Source: Actinoallomurus iriomotensis
GTDB lineage: Bacteria; Actinomycetota; Actinomycetes; Streptosporangiales; Streptosporangiaceae
Length of the DNA stretch: 64,000 nucleotides
Reading direction: 5' to 3'
Assembly: GCF_030269445.1 (NCBI RefSeq)
Contig: NZ_BSTJ01000022.1
Location: 21,480 to 85,479, forward strand
Shown here: positions 58,039-64,000 of the stretch, piece by piece
Layout: each line of letters starts with the position of its first letter
Numbering within the stretch: position 1 is the first letter of the stretch
Position numbers and translations under genes: made by a program
The notes under the pieces: model-generated
Databases searched by the model: none
Told to the model about the DNA's origin: nothing
The model's input: only the letters and a program-made list of their open reading frames with translations

Positions 58039-59447
58039 CTACGGCAGCCCACCCTGAGCTCGAGGGGCTCGGAAGATACAAGTTCGGCTGGGCCGATTCG
58101 GATGCGGCCGGTGCGTCGGCCCGTCGCGGGTTGAACGAGGAGGTCGTCCGCGACATCTCGGCGAAGAAGAACGAGCCGGAGTGGATGCTCGACCTTCGTC
58201 TGAAGGGCCTGCGCCTGTTCGGTAAGAAGCCGATGCCGACGTGGGGCGCCGACCTCTCCGCCATCGACTTCGACAACATCAAGTACTTCGTCCGGTCGAC
58301 GGAGAAGCAGGCCGCGTCGTGGGACGAGCTCCCCGCCGACATCAAGAACACCTACGACAAGCTCGGCATCCCCGAGGCCGAGAAGCAGCGCCTGATCGCG
58401 GGCGTCGCGGCTCAGTACGAGTCCGAGGTCGTGTACCACCAGATCCGCGAGGACCTGGAGAAGCAGGGTGTCATCTTCCTCGACACCGACACCGGCCTGC
58501 GCGAGCACCCGGAGATCTTCCAGGAGTACTTCGGCTCGGTGATCCCGGTCGGCGACAACAAGTTCGCCGCGCTCAACTCCGCGGTCTGGTCGGGCGGCTC
58601 GTTCATCTACGTGCCGCCGGGCGTGCACGTCGAGATCCCGCTGCAGGCCTACTTCCGGATCAACACCGAGAACATGGGTCAGTTCGAGCGGACGCTGATC
58701 ATCGTCGACGAGGGGGCGTACGTCCACTACGTCGAGGGTTGCACCGCGCCGATCTACAAGTCCGACTCACTGCACTCCGCGGTCGTGGAGATCGTCGTGA
58801 AGAAGGACGCCCGCTGCCGTTACACGACCATCCAGAACTGGTCGAACAACGTCTACAACCTCGTGACCAAGCGCGCCGTCTGCTACGAGGGCGGCACGAT
58901 GGAGTGGGTCGACGGCAACATCGGCTCCAAGGTCACGATGAAGTACCCGGCCGTCTACCTCATGGGCGAGTACGCCAAGGGCGAGACGCTGTCCATCGCC
59001 TTCGCCGGCGAGGGTCAGCACCAGGACGCCGGCGCCAAGATGGTGCACAACGCGCCGAACACCTCCTCGACCATCATCTCCAAGTCGGTGGCGCGCGGCG
59101 GCGGCCGTACGAGCTACCGCGGCCTGGTCCAGGTGCAGGAGGGCGCCGAGCACTCCAAGTCGACGGTCAAGTGCGACGCGCTGCTGGTCGACCAGATCAG
59201 CCGCTCCGACACCTACCCCTACGTCGACGTCCGCGAGGACGACGTCGAGATGGGCCACGAGGCGACCGTCTCCAAGGTCTCTGAGGACCAGCTGTTCTAC
59301 CTCATGAGCCGCGGGCTCACCGAGGACGAGGCCATGGCGATGATCGTGCGCGGCTTCGTCGAGCCGATCGCGCGTGAGCTGCCGATGGAGTACGCCCTCG
59401 AGCTCAACCGCCTCATCGAGCTGCAGATGGAAGGAGCCGTCGGCTGA
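58035..59447 (+). CDS. sufB: Fe-S cluster scaffold subunit SufB
   Basis: A 470-aa beta-helix scaffold with [40 protein letters not shown] and the C-terminal block [27 protein letters not shown] cut here to its key residues H (GHEAT) and E (EDQ). The core complex SufBCD receives persulfide sulfur and assembles clusters. It is coupled to sufR by a 4-bp and to sufD by a 1-bp overlap. Confidence 0.97.
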   Translation: MTTAAHPELEGLGRYKFGWADSDAAGASARRGLNEEVVRDISAKKNEPEWMLDLRLKGLRLFGKKPMPTWGADLSAIDFDNIKYFVRSTEKQAASWDELPADIKNTYDKLGIPEAEKQRLIAGVAAQYESEVVYHQIREDLEKQGVIFLDTDTGLREHPEIFQEYFGSVIPVGDNKFAALNSAVWSGGSFIYVPPGVHVEIPLQAYFRINTENMGQFERTLIIVDEGAYVHYVEGCTAPIYKSDSLHSAVVEIVVKKDARCRYTTIQNWSNNVYNLVTKRAVCYEGGTMEWVDGNIGSKVTMKYPAVYLMGEYAKGETLSIAFAGEGQHQDAGAKMVHNAPNTSSTIISKSVARGGGRTSYRGLVQVQEGAEHSKSTVKCDALLVDQISRSDTYPYVDVREDDVEMGHEATVSKVSEDQLFYLMSRGLTEDEAMAMIVRGFVEPIARELPMEYALELNRLIELQMEGAVG

Positions 59448-60655
59448 TGGGTGTGGAGACCCGGCCCCTGTCGACGCTGCATGAGCGCACGTCGTACGAC
59501 GTCGCCGACTTCCCGGTGCCGACCGGGCGCGAGGAGGAGTGGCGGTTCACCCCGCTGCGCCGCCTGCGCGACCTGCACAAGGGCGCGGAGGCCGACGGCA
59601 AGGTCGTCGTCGACGTCGACGCCGCGCCCGAGGTGAAGGTCGAGACCGTCGGCCGTACGGACGAGCGGGTCGGCAAGGCCTACGTCCCGGCCGACCGGGT
59701 GAGCGCCCAGGCGTACGCCTCGTTCGCCCAGGCGACCCTGATCACGGTGCCGAAGGAGGTCGTGGCGACCAGCCCGACCGTCGTGACGCTGCGCGGCGAG
59801 GGTGGTGTGGCCTACGGCCACACGACCGTCGTCCTGGAGCCGTTCGCGCAGGCCACCGTCGTGCTCGACCACATCGGCACGGCCACCTACGCCGACAACG
59901 TCGAGTTCGTGGTGGGCGACGGCGCCTCGCTGTCGGTCTTCAGCCTGCAGAACTGGGCCGACGACGCCGTGCACCTGTCCCACCAGCACGCGCGGCTCGG
60001 CCGGGACGCGAAGTTCACGAGCTTCACGGTCAGCCTCGGCGGTGACGTGGTCCGCATCGCCCCGTCCGTGGCCTATGACGCCCCGGGCGGCGACGCGGAG
60101 CTGTACGGCGTCTACTTCGTGGACAAGGACCAGCACATCGAGCACCGGCTGCTCGTCGACCACACCACGCCGAACTGCCGCAGCCGCGTCGACTACCGCG
60201 GCGCGCTGCAGGACGAGGGCGCCCACACCGTCTGGATCGGCGACGTCATCATCCGGGCGGAGGCCGAGGGCACCGACACGTACGAGCTCAACCGCAACCT
60301 CGTGCTGACCGACGGCACGCGGGTCGACTCGGTGCCGAACCTGGAGATCCTCACCGGCGAGGTCGCCGGCGCGGGGCACGCCTCGGCGTCCGGCCGCCTC
60401 GACGACCAGCACCTGTTCTACCTCCAGGCGCGCGGCATCCCCCACGACGTGGCGCGGCGCATGGTCGTCCGCGGCTTCCTCGGCCAGCTCGTCGACAAGA
60501 TCACCGTGCCCGATATTCAGGAGCAGGTCCGTACGGCCATCGACAAGGAGCTCGACCGGGGAGGAGCGAGCGGAGCGGCCGGCGCCGCGAAGCAAGCCGT
60601 CCGCGGAGCGAGTGACGAGCCGGGCGCGACCATCGAACAGGAGCTGGATCGATGA
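59447..60655 (+). CDS. sufD: Fe-S cluster scaffold subunit SufD with repeat-derived C terminus
   Basis: A 402-aa SufD with FPVPTGREEEWRFTPLRRL at the N terminus and the conserved HTVWIGDVIIR, NLEILTGEVAGAGHASASGRLDDQ region near the end. It pairs with SufB and SufC. The last about 30 residues are unusual: a 51-bp genomic repeat (60565-60615) is inserted in frame, encoding Gly/Ala-rich sequence, and is flanked by the similar peptides IDKELDR and IEQELDR. The ancestral protein probably ended near the first of these. Confidence 0.95.
   Translation: MGVETRPLSTLHERTSYDVADFPVPTGREEEWRFTPLRRLRDLHKGAEADGKVVVDVDAAPEVKVETVGRTDERVGKAYVPADRVSAQAYASFAQATLITVPKEVVATSPTVVTLRGEGGVAYGHTTVVLEPFAQATVVLDHIGTATYADNVEFVVGDGASLSVFSLQNWADDAVHLSHQHARLGRDAKFTSFTVSLGGDVVRIAPSVAYDAPGGDAELYGVYFVDKDQHIEHRLLVDHTTPNCRSRVDYRGALQDEGAHTVWIGDVIIRAEAEGTDTYELNRNLVLTDGTRVDSVPNLEILTGEVAGAGHASASGRLDDQHLFYLQARGIPHDVARRMVVRGFLGQLVDKITVPDIQEQVRTAIDKELDRGGASGAAGAAKQAVRGASDEPGATIEQELDR
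60565..60615 (+). repeat. 51-bp dispersed repeat, copy B, inside sufD
   Basis: Begins agcgagcggag and ends cgtccgcggagcgagtga, matching copy A (52153-52203, opposite strand) at both ends. It lies in frame in the 3-prime end of sufD and is flanked by imperfect 21-bp direct repeats (16/21 identical). Confidence 0.65.
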
Positions 60656-60966
60656 GTTTCGTGCGCGCCTGTGCGCTGGCCGAGGTCCCTGACCAGGGTG
60701 CGCTGGCGGTGGAGATCGACGACACCCCGGTGGCGGTCGTGCGCATCGGCCAGGAGGTCTTCGCGCTGCACGACGTCTGTTCCCACGCCGAGGTCGCGCT
60801 CAGCGAGGGCGAGGTGTACGACCACACCATCGAGTGCTGGCTGCACGGCTCGTGCTTCGACGTGCGCAGCGGCAAGCCCACCAATCCGCCGGCCACGCAG
60901 CCGGTTTCCACGTACCGAGTGAAGATCGAGGGCGACGACGTGTACGTCTCGCTCAAGGAGTCCTGA
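60652..60966 (+). CDS. Suf-operon Rieske-type ferredoxin
   Basis: A 104-aa Rieske [2Fe-2S] protein of the non-heme oxygenase ferredoxin type. The ligand boxes are CSHAEVAL (C-x-H) and CWLHGSCFDV (C-x2-H). It lacks a signal or membrane helix, so it is a soluble electron carrier. The gene overlaps sufD by 4 bp (ATGA) and is 5 bp from sufC, a position common in actinobacterial suf operons. It may supply electrons for cluster assembly. Confidence 0.93.
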   Translation: MSFVRACALAEVPDQGALAVEIDDTPVAVVRIGQEVFALHDVCSHAEVALSEGEVYDHTIECWLHGSCFDVRSGKPTNPPATQPVSTYRVKIEGDDVYVSLKES

Positions 60967-60971
60967 GACAT

Positions 60972-61724
60972 ATGGCCACGCTTGAGATTCGCGACCTGCA
61001 CGTCGCCGTCGAGGACAAGGAGATCCTGCGGGGCGTCAACCTGACCGTACGGGCGGGCGAGACCCACGCGATCATGGGGCCGAACGGCTCCGGCAAGTCC
61101 ACCCTCGCCTACGCCATCGCGGGTCACCCCAAGTACGACGTCACCGGCGGCGAGGTCCTCCTCGACGGCGAGAACGTGCTGGACATGACCGTCGACGAGC
61201 GCGCCCGCGCCGGGGTGTTCCTCGCCATGCAGTACCCCGTCGAGGTGCCCGGCGTGTCGGTGTCGAACTTCCTGCGCACGGCGGTCACCGCCGTACGCGG
61301 CGAGGCGCCGAAGCTGCGCGACTTCTCCAAGGAGATGCGCGGCGCGATGGCGGAGCTGCAGATCGACCCGGCGTTCGCCCAGCGCAACCTCAACGAGGGC
61401 TTCTCCGGCGGTGAGAAGAAGCGCCACGAGATCCTCCAGCTCGAGATGCTGAAGCCCAAGGTCGCGGTGCTGGACGAGACCGACTCCGGACTCGACATCG
61501 ACGCGCTCAAGGTCGTCTCCGAGGGCGTCAACCGCTTCCGCGAGGGCGGCGAGACCGGCGTCCTGCTGATCACGCACTACACGCGGATCCTGCGTTACGT
61601 GAAGCCCGACTTCGTGCACGTCTTCGCGAGCGGGCGCGTGGTCGAGGAGGGCGGCCCGGAGCTGGCCGAGCTGCTCGAGAGCGAGGGCTACGAGAAGTTC
61701 ACGAAGGCGGGCGCGTCAGCGTGA
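60972..61724 (+). CDS. sufC: Fe-S assembly ATPase SufC
   Basis: A 250-aa ABC-type ATPase with Walker A MGPNGSGKSTL, the SufC-specific FLAMQYPVEVPGV Q-loop, signature FSGGEKKRHEI, Walker B VAVLDETDSGLD and H-loop ITHYTRIL. It drives the SufBCD complex. ATG 60972 is chosen; upstream sequence in this frame belongs to the Rieske gene in another frame. Its end overlaps sufS by 4 bp. Confidence 0.97.
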   Translation: MATLEIRDLHVAVEDKEILRGVNLTVRAGETHAIMGPNGSGKSTLAYAIAGHPKYDVTGGEVLLDGENVLDMTVDERARAGVFLAMQYPVEVPGVSVSNFLRTAVTAVRGEAPKLRDFSKEMRGAMAELQIDPAFAQRNLNEGFSGGEKKRHEILQLEMLKPKVAVLDETDSGLDIDALKVVSEGVNRFREGGETGVLLITHYTRILRYVKPDFVHVFASGRVVEEGGPELAELLESEGYEKFTKAGASA

Positions 61725-63001
61725 GCATCGACGTGGGGCGGGTCCGCAAGGACTTCCCGATCCTGACGCGCAGTGTCCGCGACGGACGTCCGCTCGTCTA
61801 CCTCGACAGCGCCAACACCTCGCAGAAGCCGCTGCAGGTCATCGACGCGATCGAGGAGTACTACTCCCGGCACAACGCCAATATCCACCGGGCGACGCAC
61901 CAGCTCGGGGAGGAGGCGACCGAGGCGTACGAGGGCGCGCGGCTGAAGGTCGCCGGCTTCATCGGCGCGGCGGACGAGTCCGAGGTGGTGTTCACCAAGA
62001 ACATCTCCGAGGGCATCAACCTCGTCGCGTACGCCATGGGCAACGCGGCGACGTCCGGCCCGGAGGCCGAGCGGTTCCGCGTCGGTCCGGGCGACGAGAT
62101 CGTCATCACCGAGATGGAGCACCACTCCAACATCGTGCCGTGGCAGCTGCTCGCGCAGCGCACCGGCGCGACGCTCCGCTGGTTCGGCGTGACCGACGAC
62201 GGCCGTCTCGACCTGACCGACGTGGACGAGCTGATCAACGAGCGCACCAAGATCGTCTCGGTGGCGCACCAGTCGAACGTCCTCGGCACCGTCAACCCGG
62301 TGCGCGAGATCGCCGCCAAGGCCCACGCCGTCGGCGCGCTCGTGCTGGTCGACGGGGCGCAGGCGGTGCCGCAGATGCCGGTGGACGTGGCCGAGCTGGG
62401 CGCCGACTTCTACGGCTTCACCGCGCACAAGCTGTGCGGCCCGACCGGCATCGGCGTGCTGTGGGGGCGCCGGGAGCTGCTGGAGACCCTTCCGCCGTTC
62501 CTCGGCGGCGGTGAGATGATCGAGACCGTCGCGATGGAACGCTCGACGTACGCGCCGCCGCCGCACAAGTTCGAGGCCGGCACGATGCCGATCGCCGAGG
62601 CCGCCGGGCTGTCCGCCGCGATCGACTACCTGCGCGGGATCGGGCTGGAGGAGATCCACGCGTACGAGCACGAGCTGCTGGCGTACGCCCTGGACCGGCT
62701 CCGCGAGGTCGAGGGGCTGCGGCTGCTCGGCCCCGCCGAGGCCGAGGACCGCGGCGGCGCCCTGTCGTTCACCCTCCAGGGTCTCGACGGCCGGGAGATC
62801 CACCCGCACGACGTGAGCCAGGTGCTCGACGCCCACGGCGTGGCCGTGCGCGCCGGTCACCACTGCGCGCGTCCGCTGCACCGCAGGTTCGGCCTGACCG
62901 CCAGCACCCGTGCGTCGTTGTACTTCTACAACACGCGCGACGAGGTCGACGCCCTGGCCGACGGACTCCGGCAGACGCAGAAATTCTTCAGCGCCGCCTG
63001 A
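61721..63001 (+). CDS. sufS: Cysteine desulfurase SufS
   Basis: A 426-aa PLP enzyme with YLDSANTSQKP near the N terminus, THQLGEEATEAYEGAR, the PLP lysine in TAHKLCGPTGIGVLWGR, and the catalytic Cys in RAGHHCARPLHRRFG. It removes sulfur from cysteine and passes persulfide to SufU and SufB. GTG 61721 overlaps the sufC stop (GTGA). Confidence 0.97.
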   Translation: MSIDVGRVRKDFPILTRSVRDGRPLVYLDSANTSQKPLQVIDAIEEYYSRHNANIHRATHQLGEEATEAYEGARLKVAGFIGAADESEVVFTKNISEGINLVAYAMGNAATSGPEAERFRVGPGDEIVITEMEHHSNIVPWQLLAQRTGATLRWFGVTDDGRLDLTDVDELINERTKIVSVAHQSNVLGTVNPVREIAAKAHAVGALVLVDGAQAVPQMPVDVAELGADFYGFTAHKLCGPTGIGVLWGRRELLETLPPFLGGGEMIETVAMERSTYAPPPHKFEAGTMPIAEAAGLSAAIDYLRGIGLEEIHAYEHELLAYALDRLREVEGLRLLGPAEAEDRGGALSFTLQGLDGREIHPHDVSQVLDAHGVAVRAGHHCARPLHRRFGLTASTRASLYFYNTRDEVDALADGLRQTQKFFSAA

Positions 63002-63035
63002 CGTTGATCTGTTCGGTCGCAGGGAAGGAAGAGGC

Positions 63036-63479
63036 ATGCAGCTCGAGTCGATGTACCAGGAGATCATCCTGGACCACTACCGGAACCCTCACCACAAGGG
63101 TCTCCGGGATCCCTACGACGCCGAGGTGCATCACGTCAATCCGACCTGCGGTGACGAGGTGACGCTGCGCGTCCGGCTCGACGGCGACGACGTCGCCGAC
63201 GTCTCCTATGACGCGATGGGCTGTTCGATCAGCCAGGCCAGCGCGTCGGTGATGGCCGATCTGATCATCGGCAGACCGGTCAAGGAGGCGATGAACACCG
63301 GTGACGAGTTCCTGAAGCTGATGCAGTCCAAGGGGCAGGTCGACCCCGACGAGGACGTCCTGGAGGACGCCGTCGCCTTCTCCGGGGTGTCGAAGTATCC
63401 CGCTCGTATCAAGTGCGCCCTGCTCGCCTGGATGGCGTGGAAGGACGCGACCGCGAAAGCCATGGAGGCCCAGGCGTGA
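63036..63479 (+). CDS. sufU: SufU sulfur-transfer protein
   Basis: A 147-aa IscU-like protein with the three metal/sulfur cysteines in NPTCGDEV, MGCSISQASASVM and RIKCALLAW, and the SufU-specific insertion between the second and third. It accepts sulfur from SufS. gaagg before ATG 63036 fixes the start; upstream frame belongs to sufS. Confidence 0.96.
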   Translation: MQLESMYQEIILDHYRNPHHKGLRDPYDAEVHHVNPTCGDEVTLRVRLDGDDVADVSYDAMGCSISQASASVMADLIIGRPVKEAMNTGDEFLKLMQSKGQVDPDEDVLEDAVAFSGVSKYPARIKCALLAWMAWKDATAKAMEAQA

Positions 63480-63518
63480 TCCGGTGCGCCCGGTCGCTCA
63501 TCCGACGAAGGAGGACCC

Positions 63519-63839
63519 ATGTCCGAGACGAAGATCGCTGAGGACGAGGTCCTCGAGGCCATGCGCGACGTGGTCGACCCCGAGCTCGGCATCAATGTCG
63601 TCGACCTCGGGCTGGTGTACGGCGTCGGCATCGGCGACGACAACGTCGTCACGCTCGACATGACCCTCACCAGCGCGGCCTGCCCGCTGACCGACGTGAT
63701 CGAGGACCAGACGAACAGCGCCCTGGAGGGCATGGCGGAGAAGGTCACCATCAACTGGGTGTGGCTGCCGCCGTGGGGCCCGGACAAGATCACCGAGGAC
63801 GGCCGCGAACAGCTGCGCGCCCTCGGCTTCAACGTCTGA
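63519..63839 (+). CDS. sufT: DUF59/SufT-like Fe-S assembly factor
   Basis: A 106-aa MIP18-family (DUF59) protein with EAMRDVVDPELGINVVDLGLVY, the conserved Cys in TSAACPLTDVIEDQ and a C-terminal WLPPWGPDKITEDGREQLRALGF. SufT aids maturation or transfer of clusters under high demand. It is the last gene of the suf operon, followed by a GNRA-loop hairpin. Confidence 0.94.
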   Translation: MSETKIAEDEVLEAMRDVVDPELGINVVDLGLVYGVGIGDDNVVTLDMTLTSAACPLTDVIEDQTNSALEGMAEKVTINWVWLPPWGPDKITEDGREQLRALGFNV

Positions 63840-63848
63840 CGTGCTGGC

Positions 63849-63868
63849 CCAGGGGGGTGACCCCCTGG
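63849..63868 (+). terminator. Terminator of the suf operon
   Basis: A perfect 8-bp stem (ccaggggg with ccccctgg) is capped by the loop GTGA, a GNRA-type tetraloop. It begins 9 bp after the sufT stop. Confidence 0.78.
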
Positions 63869-63884
63869 AACTCCCTTCGGTTCT

Positions 63885-64000
63885 AGGGGTCGTCGCAACA
63901 CCGGTTGATCAACTGGTTGGTGTCAGGAGTTTAGTGAGGCGCTCGGCTGGGGTTTCCCAGCCGAGCGTTTTGCGTGGTCTGGAGTTGAGTTCGGCGGCGA
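63885..64000 (-). mobile_element. End of an IS30-family insertion sequence (partial)
   Basis: The right edge holds the transposase 3-prime end (see next entry) and, outside it, ggggtcgtcgcaacacc (63887-63903), which looks like the terminal inverted repeat of actinomycete IS30-type elements. A near-palindrome accggttgatcaactggt (63900-63917) is subterminal. The other end is outside the window, so the boundary near 63885 is inferred. It sits just beyond the suf terminator. Confidence 0.7.
63909..64000 (-). CDS. IS30-family transposase, C-terminal fragment
   Basis: On the minus strand the last about 30 codons read AAELNSRPRKTLGWETPAER and LTKLLTPTS, then a stop at 63909-63911. LNxRPRKTLGWxTPAE is the C-terminal signature of IS30-family transposases, whose DDE domain is outside the window. 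The gene is cut by the window edge rather than shown to be truncated. Confidence 0.82.
   Translation of the reverse strand, partial: AAELNSRPRKTLGWETPAERLTKLLTPTS

Overview
The window is high-GC DNA with GTG starts, tightly packed genes, translational coupling and many convergent 3-prime overlaps. The marker genes rbpA, whiA, opcA, the sufR-led SUF operon and the tkt-tal-pgi / zwf-opcA-pgl block identify it as an actinomycete chromosome, most likely a sporulating Streptosporangiales/Thermomonosporaceae-like organism (the family is inferred, not shown). No tRNA, rRNA, CRISPR array or phage module was seen. An IS30-type element begins at the right edge.

Layout, left to right. 1-5.8 kb: accessory regulator/effector pairs (TetR with a DMT exporter, TetR with a GH13 amylase, MarR, two metallo-beta-lactamase-fold hydrolases). 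5.9-9.4 kb: uvrA and a Tat/lipobox Rieske protein. 9.7-12.5 kb: a coupled cassette of membrane alpha/beta hydrolase, ECF sigma factor and SRPBCC protein, then a deleted DinB/DUF664 gene. 12.5-22.2 kb: the conserved core uvrC-rapZ-yvcK-whiA, then gap-pgk-tpiA-secG behind two DasR-type operators, then rbpA. 22.3-28.2 kb: a DUF5655 gene, a ZTP riboswitch with glyA, a CMD protein, a ClpP-like protein lacking its catalytic triad, a FhuF-like Fe-S protein, a methyltransferase and a LysE/Lrp pair. 28.2-38.2 kb: pentose phosphate genes on the minus strand, divergent from ctaB. 38.2-44.8 kb: a PrsW protease, a scrambled GH92 mannosidase relic, and a 2-oxoacid dehydrogenase operon next to a GntR regulator. 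44.9-53.1 kb: an unknown gene, polX, a MerR/hydrolase pair, ctaA, a Uma2 protein, and an ABC exporter with an EamA gene. 53.2-57 kb: ornithine carbamoyltransferase behind an ARG-box-like site, an MFS exporter and a type VII secretion relic. 57.3-63.8 kb: the full operon sufR-B-D-Rieske-C-S-U-T, followed by a terminator and the IS30 end.

How it works together: the core supplies glycolysis (gap-pgk-tpi), NADPH and pentoses (zwf-opcA-pgl, tkt-tal), acyl-CoA entry (E1/E2), heme A (ctaA, ctaB), one-carbon metabolism (glyA), Fe-S assembly (suf), DNA repair (uvrA, uvrC, polX) and developmental control (whiA, rbpA). Control sites readable in the sequence include tandem palindromes at two TetR genes, DasR-like boxes, a ZTP riboswitch, a MerR dyad in a 19-bp spacer, an ARG-type box and a SufR-type box. 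Four degraded loci (DUF664, GH92, DUF6177, and possibly the DMT stop codon) and a 51-bp dispersed repeat found twice, once in frame inside sufD, show ongoing decay and mobility.
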